Source of the DNA: an uncultured Collinsella sp.
GTDB lineage: Bacteria > Actinomycetota > Coriobacteriia > Coriobacteriales > Coriobacteriaceae
Length of the DNA: 55,274 bases
NCBI GenBank assembly: GCA_900544235.1
Contig: UQUL01000012.1
Location: 1 to 55,274 of the forward strand
Reading direction: 5' to 3'
Part shown: one piece after another, positions 44,068 to 52,137 of the stretch
Numbering within the stretch: position 1 is the first letter of the stretch
Layout: every line of letters begins with the position of its first letter
Position numbers and translations under genes: made by a program
The notes under the pieces: model-generated
What the model was told of the DNA's origin: nothing
The model's database searches: none
The model's input: the letters and a program-made list of their open reading frames with translations, nothing else

Positions 44068-44097
44068 TGCTAGCAGCAATATATAGTGATGCTAGCA
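44068..44097 (+). promoter_or_regulatory. Promoter/operator of the toxin-antitoxin pair
   Basis: Two copies of the 8-bp palindrome TGCTAGCA (44068-44075 and 44090-44097) flank TATAGT (44082-44087), a likely -10 box. Their centres are 22 bp apart, about two helical turns. This is the usual layout for autoregulation by an antitoxin complex. Confidence 0.7.
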
Positions 44098-44127
44098 AAG
44101 ATAGCAGGATTTGAAGGTGAGGTTGAG

Positions 44128-44481
44128 ATGGGTGCTGTTAGCGGCATGGCGCAGGTGAACGTTCGCGTTGATCGTCAGATCAAGGACCATGCGGAGGAAG
44201 CGTTGCGGCTTTCGGGCGCCTCGCTGCCCGAGCTCATCAAAAAGGTCGTGGCCAAAGTCGCACAGGGTGGCGGGCAGTGTGAAGAAGTGCTGTCTGCCGT
44301 TGATGGCCGGCAACAGACCGTCGCGCACGATACTCCGTTTGCCGCGTCGTGGGCAGTGGCCGACCGGCTTTATGCAGATCTGGGCATCGCTCCGTCGCCC
44401 GTATCCGACGATCGCGGTTGGGACACAATCTATTCCGAAGCCATGGATGAGCATTATCGCCAAAAGGGGATGATCCAGTGA
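44128..44481 (+). CDS. RelB/DinJ-type antitoxin
   Basis: 117 aa from the ATG at 44128 (AAGGTGAGG upstream); the in-frame ATG at 44086 lies in the promoter. VNVRVDRQIKDHAEEALRLSGASLPELIKKVVAKVA is the ribbon-helix-helix of the RelB/DinJ family, with the beta strand that contacts DNA (NVRVD). The C-terminal half (AADRLYADLGIA, DDRGWDTIYSEAMDEHYRQK) is the likely toxin-neutralising segment. It overlaps the PIN toxin gene by 4 bp. RelB-like antitoxins more often pair with RelE/YafQ toxins, so the partner here is a mixed combination. Confidence 0.8.
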   Translation: MGAVSGMAQVNVRVDRQIKDHAEEALRLSGASLPELIKKVVAKVAQGGGQCEEVLSAVDGRQQTVAHDTPFAASWAVADRLYADLGIAPSPVSDDRGWDTIYSEAMDEHYRQKGMIQ

Positions 44482-44993
44482 GTGGGGCGCCTCTCAAGAT
44501 CATGGTGGACGCCAACGTATGGGTTGATTCGTTTTGTGTTGACCATGCCGAGTCGCTTGCCGCGCGTGCGTTTATTGGGCAGGCGACGGAGACGGGGGCG
44601 TTGCTGTTCTTTCCGGTTCATATCGCTAAGGACGTGCTGTACGTTGTCCAACACGAGCTGAAGCGCAGCGTTCTTGCCAGCGGGGGAGCGCTCGACGAGG
44701 CATCTGCCCGTGCAATTGGCGATGCGGCGTTGGCGTTTGTCCGGAACATGACCGAAAACGCTACGGCCGTGGGTGCAGATGTGTCGGACCTTTGGCTGGC
44801 CGACAAATACTTAGCGCTCCATCGCGATTACGAGGACAACTTGGTACTCGCTGCGTGCAAGCGCGCGCAGGTCGATTACTTGGTGACCAACGATCGCAAG
44901 CTGCTCGAACATGCCGATCTCGCAGCAAAGACCCCGCGCCAAATGATGCCGATTCTTGCTCTGGCCGAACGTGGTGGGCGGGTGTCCTGCTAA
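44478..44993 (+). CDS. PIN-domain toxin (VapC-like ribonuclease)
   Basis: 171 aa. Acidic residues of the PIN active site are visible: D11 in IMVDANVWVD, then DYEDNLVLAACKRAQVDYLVTNDRKLL near residues 115-140. PIN toxins cut RNA, often tRNA, using Mg2+ or Mn2+. The start at 44478 overlaps the antitoxin stop, so the two are translated together. At 171 aa it is longer than VapC (~130) and closer to the large PIN group that pairs with ribbon-helix-helix antitoxins. Substrate unknown. Confidence 0.82.
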   Translation: MSGAPLKIMVDANVWVDSFCVDHAESLAARAFIGQATETGALLFFPVHIAKDVLYVVQHELKRSVLASGGALDEASARAIGDAALAFVRNMTENATAVGADVSDLWLADKYLALHRDYEDNLVLAACKRAQVDYLVTNDRKLLEHADLAAKTPRQMMPILALAERGGRVSC

Positions 44994-45007
44994 CGCCTGG
45001 CTGTCTG

Positions 45008-45046
45008 CGCGGCCTTCGGAACGTCGGCGCTCAGAAGGCCGCGCAT
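45008..45046. terminator. Bidirectional hairpin between the PIN toxin gene and a converging gene
   Basis: GCGCGGCCTTC (45008-45018) pairs with GAAGGCCGCGC, with an inner region rich in GC. It lies between converging genes and could stop transcription from both sides. Confidence 0.6.
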
Positions 45047-45053
45047 CCTTTAA

Positions 45054-45488
45054 TTACAAAAGCGCTGCCTTGACGAGGGGAGCTTCGGCGAGCTTTTTGG
45101 CAGCCTTTTCATCGGAATCGTTTAGTGCTGCCAGACTGCGGTAGACCCACTCGTTGACCTGGGTGTTCTTGACGCCTGCGGTCTGCATAAGGGCGCCTAC
45201 CTCGCGGATTGCTGCGAACAGATCGGCCTTGGGCCCCGCGAGCTCGACCTCGATGCCGTGGTAGGCGGCCACGCCGCGGTTCTCGCTCACGTGGTCGATA
45301 AAGCCCTCGACGGTCTCAAGCTGCTGGGCGAGAGCCGCATCATCGTCGGCTTCCAGCGCGACGAGTGCGTTCGATACCGTGAGGGCGGGATGTCCGCAGG
45401 GGATAAAGCCTTCGATGACATCCATAGCTTCGGTAATGGTTGAGCCCAGGCCTGCGAGGGCATTGACGAGTTGCTGCTTGGTATCCAT
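45054..45488 (-). CDS. Hypothetical protein of unknown function
   Basis: 144 aa, acidic, Ala- and Leu-rich, predicted mostly helical, with no signal peptide or membrane segment. KQQLVNALAGLGSTITEAMDVIEGFIPCGHPALTVSNALVALE opens it and SDEKAAKKLAEAPLVKAAL closes it. GCGxP-like GHPAL after a cysteine is the only notable block. AAAGGACCG precedes the ATG on the minus strand. I do not recognise the family. It converges on the toxin-antitoxin pair and is divergent from ssrA, so it stands as a single gene. Confidence 0.75.
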   Translation of the reverse strand: MDTKQQLVNALAGLGSTITEAMDVIEGFIPCGHPALTVSNALVALEADDDAALAQQLETVEGFIDHVSENRGVAAYHGIEVELAGPKADLFAAIREVGALMQTAGVKNTQVNEWVYRSLAALNDSDEKAAKKLAEAPLVKAALL

Positions 45489-45727
45489 AACGGTCCTTTC
45501 GACGGGTCAATTTTGCTTGGCGAAAATATACGTGACGCGATCGGTAGCAAAAGTGCGAAGTGCGGCGCACATTGGGGTCTTCACAGCTCGTGCATAGAAC
45601 AGCTGTCCGCTTTCAGAACGTGGTAAGATAACACTCCACAAGCGGGGCTCGCCCCGCATGTTCCTTGAAAAGTCGACGGTTATCGGGTGTTTTCAGGCCC
45701 GATGCCATCCAGACTTTCCCGACATTC

Positions 45728-46091
45728 GGGGGCGACTGGTTTCGACACGATAGCTCTGAGAGAGGAAGCAAGCCGAGGTCTCCTCGCCTCGTTAAACAGG
45801 GGTACCGTCAAATTGAATTGACAACAACTCTTCTTTTGAGCCTATGGCTCTCGCTGCTTAGTTTATAGCGGCGCGTCAACCCGGTGATTTCCCCGACACC
45901 GGCGCGACGTCATTTTAGGGGAATGCTCCCGCGCACGTAATCGGTATGGCGCGGGCTAAGACCGAACCGGTTGGGATGCCGCGAGCGTGTCGCTGCGCGC
46001 AAAGCGTCCGAGACTAAACCAGCGACTGAGCTTGGAGATGCCAATCAGGGGGCTTTCGTGGACCGGAGTTCGATTCTCCGCGCCTCCACCA
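45728..46091 (+). ncRNA. ssrA: Transfer-messenger RNA (tmRNA)
   Basis: The 5' end GGGGGCGACTGGTTTCGACA and the 3' end GGAGTTCGATTCTCCGCGCC, closing in TCCACCA, are classic tmRNA ends; GGGGGCG pairs with CGCCTCC to form the acceptor stem. The tag frame (45823-45864) ends in the codons GCT CTC GCT GCT TAG and encodes DNNSSFEPMALAA, with the usual ALAA degradation signal; an upstream ATT may be the resume codon. tmRNA frees stalled ribosomes and tags the unfinished protein for proteolysis. CCACCA is encoded. Confidence 0.96.
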
Positions 46092-46100
46092 TAAGTAACA

Positions 46101-46135
46101 GGCAGGTAGATATTCGTATCTACCTGCCTTTTTAT
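46101..46135 (+). terminator. Rho-independent terminator of ssrA
   Basis: GGCAGGTAGATA (46101-46112) and TATCTACCTGCC (46117-46128) form a perfect 12-bp stem with a 4-nt loop, followed by TTTTTATTT. Confidence 0.95.
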
Positions 46136-46142
46136 TTCTAGT

Positions 46143-46194
46143 CCGTACCGCGGAGAATCGAACTCTGTGCAGGGCGCGGGCGTAAAGAAAACGC
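46143..46194. repeat. 52-bp repeat A carrying an inverted tmRNA 3' end
   Basis: CCGTACCGCGGAGAATCGAA continues through CTCTGTGCAGGGCGCGGG to AAAACGC. CGCGGAGAATCGAACTC is the exact complement of 46066-46082 in ssrA (the T-arm and acceptor side). Copy B is at 46356-46407. Confidence 0.8.
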
Positions 46195-46355
46195 GTAAGC
46201 GTTTTTAGCCCGCGGGCGAGGACGCCGGCAGGCGGCCGAAGCCGGTGCGGGTTCGCGAAGCGAACACGCGGATTCTCCGCGCAATGCCTCAGCTCAATAT
46301 CGATGCGATGCCGATCGGGCGTCTTGCCCCGGCCTCAACCCATCAACGGATCCCC

Positions 46356-46407
46356 CCGTACCGCGGAGAATCGAACTCTACGCAGGGCGCGGGCGTTAAG
46401 AAAACGC
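46356..46407. repeat. 52-bp repeat B carrying an inverted tmRNA 3' end
   Basis: It differs from copy A at only a few positions (CTCTACGCAGG against CTCTGTGCAGG; CGTTAAG against CGTAAAG). The two are direct repeats 213 bp apart. The sequence between them also contains GCGGATTCTCCGCG (46270-46283), a third fragment of the same motif. Confidence 0.8.
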
Positions 46408-46422
46408 CTCAGTGACGCAGAG

Positions 46423-46687
46423 TGGGATGTACTTTCCCAATGGCAGCCCAGGCGGAAAGTCCATCCCGGAATCCGCGCTCAGACTGGGACGCAGTTTCCG
46501 GATGACGCCGCAAGCGGAAAGCGCATCCCGGAATCTAAGCTCGGAATGGGATGCATTTTCCGGATGGCGCCTCAAGCGGAAACTGCAACCCAGAATCGAG
46601 CCGCAGAGTGGGATGCGCTTTCCCAATGGCAGTTCAAGCGGAAAGTCCATCCCGGAATCACCCCTCAGAACGGGACGTGCTTTCCGC
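46423..46687. repeat. Tandem array of 62-bp hairpin units (4 full plus 1 partial)
   Basis: TGGGAyG starts units at 46423, 46485, 46547 and 46609, and CGGGACG starts a partial unit at 46671. The spacing is exactly 62 bp each time. Every full unit reads TGGGATGy-x-x-TTTCC, about 16 bp, GCGGAAA-x-x-x-CATCCC, GGAATC, then ~15 variable bases. The first and last blocks pair, so each unit is a stem-loop with a 14-bp imperfect stem (46424-46437 with 46454-46467 in unit 1). The right arm of unit 2 is the exact complement of the left arm of unit 4. 62 is not a multiple of three, so this is not coding. Confidence 0.92.
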
Positions 46688-46779
46688 CAGCCGCTCCGTC
46701 CTCCTCAACTCAAAACCAATGCGCTCTCTATCCCAAAACTGGGTAGAAGAAAGCCAAAACGAAACAGCAGGAGGTCAAC

Positions 46780-47658
46780 ATGACTGCAGAAGATAAGGCA
46801 AAGAACGCCGGCAAGGTCGCGCTCGTTTTGGAGGGTGGCAGCTTCCGCGGGCAATTTACCGCAGGCGTGCTCGACGTCCTCATGGAGGCCGGCGTCGAGA
46901 TTCCGGCAGTATATGGCGTATCAGCCGGCGCCCTCAACGGCGTGAACTACAAGTCGCATCAGATCGGCCGTGCCAACCGCATCAACTTGGCTTTCTGCAA
47001 TGACAATCGCTTCATGGGCGCCGCATCGTTTGCGTCCACGGGCTCCATTGTGGGTTACGACTTTATCTTCAACGATGTCCAGGACCGCCTGGATCCCTTT
47101 GACAACGAGGCGTTCGACGCGAGCCCCATCGAGATGTACGCCGTCGCGACGGACATGCTCTTTGGAACCGCTGCATACCTGCCGGTCAAAAGCGCCGTGC
47201 TCGACCTCGATGCCGTGCGCGCTTCGACGTCGCTGCCGCTGGTGACGCCGCCGGTCGAGATCGACGGGCACAAATACGTCGACGGCGGCGTGGCCGATTC
47301 GGTCCCCATCGAGCACGCGCTGGAGGAGGCGGGCTTCGATCGCGCGGTTGTCATTGTCACGCAGGACCGCTCGTACGAGAAAAAGCCCTACGAGTTTATG
47401 CCTGCCGCACGCGCCCGCTATGCCGACTACCCCTACCTGCTCGAGGCTATCGAGACGCGCCACGACCGCTATAACATCCAGCGCATGCATCTGTGGAAGT
47501 ATGAGCGCGAGGGCCGCGCGCTGGTCGTTGCTCCGCAAAAGCCGGTCGAGGTCGGCCACGTTGAGCACGATCCGACAAAGCTTCTCGACCTGTATATTCA
47601 GGGTCGTCAGGAGGCAAAGCGTCTGCTGAGTGATATCGAGGCGTTTGTCGAGCGCTAG
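46780..47658 (+). CDS. Patatin-like phospholipase family protein
   Basis: 292 aa; AGGAGGTC precedes the ATG. The oxyanion hole is LEGGSFRGQFTAGV, the nucleophile S48 lies in YGVSAGALNG and the partner D168 in KYVDGGVADSVP, so the Ser-Asp dyad is complete. The layout fits the bacterial RssA/YlbK-like patatins, cytoplasmic lipid acyl hydrolases; no signal peptide is seen. The C-terminal part (LLEAIETRHDRYNIQRMHLWKYEREGRALVVAPQKP) matches the family. The gene follows the 62-bp array directly and has no operon partner. Confidence 0.9.
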   Translation: MTAEDKAKNAGKVALVLEGGSFRGQFTAGVLDVLMEAGVEIPAVYGVSAGALNGVNYKSHQIGRANRINLAFCNDNRFMGAASFASTGSIVGYDFIFNDVQDRLDPFDNEAFDASPIEMYAVATDMLFGTAAYLPVKSAVLDLDAVRASTSLPLVTPPVEIDGHKYVDGGVADSVPIEHALEEAGFDRAVVIVTQDRSYEKKPYEFMPAARARYADYPYLLEAIETRHDRYNIQRMHLWKYEREGRALVVAPQKPVEVGHVEHDPTKLLDLYIQGRQEAKRLLSDIEAFVER

Positions 47659-47721
47659 CGTCGCGACGTCATGACCCATGGACGACATGTGCAGAAAGTC
47701 TGGTCAGAGCCAAAATACCTG

Positions 47722-47749
47722 TTGACTCGGGCGACGAGCGGGGTAATAT
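47722..47749 (+). promoter_or_regulatory. Promoter of rplM-rpsI
   Basis: TTGACT (47722-47727) and TAATAT (47744-47749) with a 16-bp spacer. The ~60-bp leader before the GTG start is where autoregulation of this operon usually acts, but no clear structure is visible. Confidence 0.75.
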
Positions 47750-47815
47750 GGACAGGTTACTTGCAGAGCCCCGTGAATCTCTGTAACAACACGTACTGTA
47801 CATGGAGGAGTCTAA

Positions 47816-48259
47816 GTGATTTCGAAATCGACTCACTACGCCAAGCAGGGCGAGGTCCAGCGCAACTGGGTTCTCGTCGACGCCGATGGTGCTGTCCTGG
47901 GCCGTCTTGCCACCCAGATCGCAATGATCCTGCGCGGTAAGAACAAGCCCCAGTTCACGCCCAACAGCGACTGCGGCGACTTCGTTGTCGTCATCAACGC
48001 CGATAAGGTCCAGCTTACCGGTAACAAGGCCGACACGAAGACCTATTATCGCCACAGCGGCTACAACGGCGGCCTCAAGGCTGAGAGCTTCCGCCAGGCT
48101 ATGGAGAAGCACCCGGAGAAGGTCATCGAGCGCGCCGTTCGCGGCATGCTGCCCAAGACCACCCTCGGCCGTGCCCAGATGACCAAGCTTAAGGTCTACG
48201 CTGGTGCCGAGCATCCGCATGCTGCCCAGAACCCCACGAAGATTGAGCTGGAGGCTTAA
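47816..48259 (+). CDS. rplM: 50S ribosomal protein L13
   Basis: 147 aa, starting at GTG after GGAGGAG. NWVLVDADGAVLGRLATQIA, NKPQFTPNSDCGDFVVVINADKVQLTGNK, YYRHSGYNGGLK and AVRGMLPKTTLGR are the conserved L13 blocks in order. L13 is an early assembly protein of the large subunit. rpsI starts 3 bp downstream in the usual L13-S9 operon. Confidence 0.98.
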   Translation: MISKSTHYAKQGEVQRNWVLVDADGAVLGRLATQIAMILRGKNKPQFTPNSDCGDFVVVINADKVQLTGNKADTKTYYRHSGYNGGLKAESFRQAMEKHPEKVIERAVRGMLPKTTLGRAQMTKLKVYAGAEHPHAAQNPTKIELEA

Positions 48260-48261
48260 AG

Positions 48262-48657
<396 letters not shown>

Positions 48658-48688
48658 GGTTTTATCTCCTTACGAGATACAATGTACA

Positions 48689-48727
48689 AGCGGGGCCTGC
48701 CGATTGCTCGGCGGGTCCCGCTTTTCT
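48689..48727 (+). terminator. Rho-independent terminator after rpsI
   Basis: AGCGGGGCCTGCCGA pairs with TCGGCGGGTCCCGCT (48708-48722), with one G-T pair, followed by TTTCTTTTT. Confidence 0.92.
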
Positions 48728-48780
48728 TTTTCGACTAGGGTGGGCGACTGCGTTTTGCCCACTTGGGAAGGAGCGATCCT

Positions 48781-50118
48781 ATGCCCCAGAACATCTTCGG
48801 TACCGACGGCGTCCGTGGCGTCGCCAATGCCGACCTCTCGTGCGACCTCGCGTTTCGCCTTGGCCGTGCGGCGACCAAGTTCCTTGGTCCGGACATTTGC
48901 ATCGGCCGCGACACGCGTCTTTCGGGCACCATGCTCGAGAGCGCTCTGACCGCCGGCATTATGGCCGAGGGCGGCCGCCCGCACTGCTGCGGCGTTATCC
49001 CTACGCCGGCTGTGGCGCTGCTCACCGTCCAAAACGAGCTCGACGGCGGCATCGTCATCTCTGCTTCGCACAATCCTCCGGAGTTCAACGGCATCAAGTT
49101 CTTTAGCCGCAAGGGCATGAAGCTTCCCGATGCTGTCGAGGAAGAGATCAGCGCCTGGGTCATGTCCGAGGAGGCCATGGCTGCCGACACGCTGCCGACC
49201 GGTGCCGGCGTGGGTCACATCATCAAGATGAAGGACGCTCGCAAGGCATACGTCGACCACGCTATCAGCACCCTCGACGGCCTTAAGCTCGACGGCCTGG
49301 TTGTTGCCGTCGACTGCGGCCACGGCGCTTCTTGCCAGACTACGCCTGCAGCGCTGCAGCGCCTGGGCGCCACGGTCCATGCCATCAACACCGACTACTG
49401 CGGCACCGACATTAACGTTGAGTGCGGCTCCACTCACCTTGAGCCCCTGCGCGAGCTCGTGCTGCGCACCCATGCTGACATCGGTCTGGCCCACGATGGC
49501 GACGCCGATCGCGTGCTGTTCGTGGACAGCGAGGGCAACGAGATCGATGGCGACTACATCCTGGCCATCTGCGGCTCCGACCTGGCCGCTCGCGGCAAGC
49601 TCGCCAACTCCGAGATCGTCTCGACCGTTATGTGCAACCTGGGCTTCTCCATCGCCATGAAGGAGCAGGGCTTTGAGATGGTGCAGACCGCCGTGGGCGA
49701 CCGCTACGTTTTGGAGCGTATGCTCGAGGACGGTGCCGTCATCGGTGGCGAGCAGTCCGGCCACATCATCTTCCTGGAGCACAACACCACCGGCGACGGC
49801 TTGGTGACGGCTCTGCAGCTGCTGGCCGTGCTCAAGCGCACCGGCCGTACCCTTACTGACCTTGCCGGCATCATGAAGAAGTATCCGCAGGTGCTCGTCA
49901 ACGTGCATTCCGACAACAAGGCCGGTCTGGACGATTGCCAGCCCATTTGGGACGCCGTTGCTGCCGCCGAGAAGGAACTCAATGGTCGCGGCCGCATTCT
50001 GGTGCGCCCGAGCGGTACCGAGCCGCTGGTTCGCGTTATGGCCGAGGCGGAGACGCACGAGCTGACCCAGCGCGTTGTTGACGATATCGTCGAGGTTGTC
50101 AAGCGCGAACTTCCCTAA
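48781..50118 (+). CDS. glmM: Phosphoglucosamine mutase
   Basis: 445 aa from the ATG at 48781 (GGGAAGGAG upstream). FGTDGVRGVAN at the N-terminus, the phosphoserine S96 in IVISASHNPPEFNG, the metal site GDADRVLFVD, the sugar-binding loop GGEQSGHI and the phosphate-binding RPSGTEPLVRVM are all present. It converts glucosamine 6-phosphate to glucosamine 1-phosphate for UDP-GlcNAc and cell-wall synthesis. nagB, which can remove or make the same substrate, lies 840 bp downstream. Confidence 0.97.
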   Translation: MPQNIFGTDGVRGVANADLSCDLAFRLGRAATKFLGPDICIGRDTRLSGTMLESALTAGIMAEGGRPHCCGVIPTPAVALLTVQNELDGGIVISASHNPPEFNGIKFFSRKGMKLPDAVEEEISAWVMSEEAMAADTLPTGAGVGHIIKMKDARKAYVDHAISTLDGLKLDGLVVAVDCGHGASCQTTPAALQRLGATVHAINTDYCGTDINVECGSTHLEPLRELVLRTHADIGLAHDGDADRVLFVDSEGNEIDGDYILAICGSDLAARGKLANSEIVSTVMCNLGFSIAMKEQGFEMVQTAVGDRYVLERMLEDGAVIGGEQSGHIIFLEHNTTGDGLVTALQLLAVLKRTGRTLTDLAGIMKKYPQVLVNVHSDNKAGLDDCQPIWDAVAAAEKELNGRGRILVRPSGTEPLVRVMAEAETHELTQRVVDDIVEVVKRELP

Positions 50119-50189
50119 TGGTCAAAAACCAGTGCCAAGTGGTAAACTAGCAAGACCGTATTTGATTATTGGTATGTCCAAGGGGGAGC

Positions 50190-50687
50190 ATGTTCACTAA
50201 AGTCCTAAGGTCTTTTGGTATGCGTGGTCGAGTCCTTACGCTGGATGCTCCCATCTCGGGCGACGTCATTCCGCTTTCCGAGGTAAACGATCAGACGTTT
50301 GCCACCGGCCTTTTGGGTCAGGGCGTGGCGATTCATCCCACGGGCACGCGTGTAATCGCGCCGGCGGATGCTAAGGTCGAGGCGATTTTTCCCACGGGTC
50401 ATGCCGTTGCGCTTAACACGGTTGATGGCCTGGACGTTCTGATCCACGTTGGCCTGGACACCGTTCAGCTCGAGGGCAAGCATTTTACTGTGCATGCGCA
50501 GGTGGGCGATATTGTCCATAAGGGCGATGTACTCATCGAGTTCGATCGCGAGGCAATTGCTGCCGAGGGCTACGATGTGACGGTTCCCATCTTGGTGTGC
50601 AATTCCGTTGAGTTCTCGAGCATCAAGGGTTCCGTTGGCGAGCATGTCGAGGAGATGGACCAACTCATCGTCGCTCGCGAGCGCTAG
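50190..50687 (+). CDS. PTS glucose-family enzyme IIA (EIIA-Glc)
   Basis: 165 aa from the ATG at 50190 (GGGGGAG upstream). H71 in PTGHAVAL and the phosphorylated H86 in IHVGLDTVQLEGKHF are the two active-site histidines; APISGDVIPLSEV and the C-terminal PILVCNS complete the family. It takes phosphate from HPr and passes it to a IIBC subunit, which is not encoded here, so it works in trans, probably for glucose or GlcNAc given the glmM and nagB neighbours. Possibly it also takes part in regulation. Confidence 0.93.
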   Translation: MFTKVLRSFGMRGRVLTLDAPISGDVIPLSEVNDQTFATGLLGQGVAIHPTGTRVIAPADAKVEAIFPTGHAVALNTVDGLDVLIHVGLDTVQLEGKHFTVHAQVGDIVHKGDVLIEFDREAIAAEGYDVTVPILVCNSVEFSSIKGSVGEHVEEMDQLIVARER

Positions 50688-50959
50688 TTGGTGCTTTTGG
50701 CCTTTAGCCTACAATTCAAACACGTTTACGGAGGGCGCCCTTGAAAGAGGACGCCCTCCGTGGCAAGATGGGATTTGTCCGAAGCTAAACAGCTTTGGGT
50801 CACCGTGGACGGGCAGGGGCCTCGACGCGGCTAGACACGAGACACATACATTACGCGACCTCGCCCTGGTGGCCGCACACGTTGGTTGCGGCCGACGCGG
50901 GCCGCGGGCAAGTGCTTGTAAGGGGAGCCTTGCCTCTCTTGTACGAGAAAGGACGCGTA
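50688..50959 (+). promoter_or_regulatory. 272-bp structured leader before nagB
   Basis: No gene is seen. GGAGGGCG (50730-50737) pairs with CGCCCTCC (50752-50759); no T-run follows, so it is not a plain terminator. Further on, GGCCGC and GCGGCC (near 50870-50900) pair, and GGAGCCTTGCCTCTC lies close to the ribosome binding site. TACAAT (50710-50715) could be a -10 box. I recognise no riboswitch class, though a leader of this length and GC content invites one. Confidence 0.4.
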
Positions 50960-51688
50960 ATGAAAATCATTAAAGCTAAAGACTACGAGGATATGAGCCG
51001 CAAGGCCGCTAATATCATCTCGGCCCAGGTTATCCTCAAGCCCGATTGCGTGCTGGGTCTTGCCACCGGCTCCACCCCGATTGGCGCCTACAAGCAGCTC
51101 GCCGCTTGGTACGAGAAGGGCGACGTCGACTTCGCCGAGGTCAGCACCTATAACCTGGACGAGTATCGTGGTCTTTCGCACGACGATCCCCAGAGCTATC
51201 ACTACTTTATGCGCGAGAACTTCTTCGATCACATCAATATCGATCTGAACAACACGCACGTGCCCGATGGCTCCAACCCCGATGCCGCTGCTGCCTGCTC
51301 CGAGTACGACAAAATCGTCGCTGCCGCCGGTTACCCGGATCTGCAGCTGCTCGGCATTGGTAATAACGGTCATATTGGCTTCAACGAGCCCGATGACCAC
51401 TTCTCCAAGGGTACGCACTGCGTCGACCTGACCGAGAGCACCATTCAGGCCAACAGCCGCCTGTTCGACAGCATCGATGATGTGCCCCGTCAGGCTTACA
51501 CCATGGGTACCCAGACCATCATGTATGCTCGCATGATCCTGGTTGTCGCCAACGGCGAGGCCAAGGCTCAGGCCGTGCACGATATGTGCTATGGCCCGGT
51601 TACGCCCAAGTGCCCGGCTTCGATCCTGCAGCTGCACACCAACTGCGTCGTCGTTGCTGACGAGGCCGCTCTTTCGCTCTGCGAGTAA
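50960..51688 (+). CDS. nagB: Glucosamine-6-phosphate deaminase
   Basis: 242 aa from the ATG at 50960 (GAGAAAGGA upstream); an open frame from 50795 is only the leader. VLGLATGSTPIGAYKQL binds phosphate, YNLDEYRGL has the catalytic aspartate, GIGNNGHIGFNEP is the signature, and VTPKCPASILQLHTN is the C-terminal block. It converts glucosamine 6-phosphate to fructose 6-phosphate and ammonia, feeding amino sugars into glycolysis. It lacks the long C-terminal allosteric extension of the E. coli enzyme. Confidence 0.97.
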   Translation: MKIIKAKDYEDMSRKAANIISAQVILKPDCVLGLATGSTPIGAYKQLAAWYEKGDVDFAEVSTYNLDEYRGLSHDDPQSYHYFMRENFFDHINIDLNNTHVPDGSNPDAAAACSEYDKIVAAAGYPDLQLLGIGNNGHIGFNEPDDHFSKGTHCVDLTESTIQANSRLFDSIDDVPRQAYTMGTQTIMYARMILVVANGEAKAQAVHDMCYGPVTPKCPASILQLHTNCVVVADEAALSLCE

Positions 51689-51717
51689 CGCGACCAAGCG
51701 ATCTTGCATAGCTTTCC

Positions 51718-51747
51718 AAAAGGCCCTCGCTTTGCGGGGGCCTTTTT
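51718..51747 (+). terminator. Rho-independent terminator of nagB
   Basis: AAAGGCCCTCGC and GCGGGGGCCTTTTT around a TTT loop, with one G-T pair. Confidence 0.92.
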
Positions 51748-52137
51748 AGTGGACATAGGCCGTGGCGCATGCATGACGGAAACCTTGCCGCATGCTTGAC
51801 TGGTGGGTTCTAAATCATGCGATTCATTCTATAGCAGATTCTATGCACATTTACCACCATAGAGCCGCAGGCGGTAGCGAGGAGTAGGCGAGTTGCGCAA
51901 CTCAAATAAAAACAGCCGACTGCGCTACACTGCAAATGGGATGGGACATGCTGGCAAGCGCATTGACCTGCGCAAAGACCTATTGGTCGAGGGATAAGTT
52001 ACCATCGGGCCTCGCTGTACAAAAACTTGCCAAACACGTACCGGCAGACAACCAAAAACTCTAAGTCGCGCTATTCACGGGGTGGCTCATATGGTCCTGC
52101 AGCTACGGTGTCCATATGGTCGAGTTGAGGAGCAGGC
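51748..52137 (+). promoter_or_regulatory. Upstream region of the STAND-SARP regulator
   Basis: No gene is seen in 390 bp. It contains a perfect 14-bp palindrome GAGTTGCGCAACTC (51890-51903) and the direct repeat ATTCTATAGCAGATTCTAT near 51827-51845. The palindrome could be an operator. GAGGAG lies before the start codon. Nothing else is recognised. Confidence 0.4.

Noticed and set aside
46143..46407. Additional tRNA or tmRNA genes on the minus strand
   Set aside because: Only the T-arm/acceptor fragment is repeated; no anticodon arm, D arm or 5' acceptor strand accompanies it.
46423..46687. CRISPR array
   Set aside because: The period is regular, but whole units resemble one another with no alternation of constant repeats and unique spacers, and no cas genes are present in the window.
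46303..46783. Open frames of 81-147 codons over the 62-bp array
   Set aside because: The repeat length is not a multiple of three, so successive units fall in different frames; the predicted proteins have no consistent repeat or ribosome binding site.
50730..50759. Rho-independent terminator of the EIIA-Glc gene
   Set aside because: The stem is good but the following bases (GTGGCAAGATG) contain no T-run, so I keep it as a leader structure.
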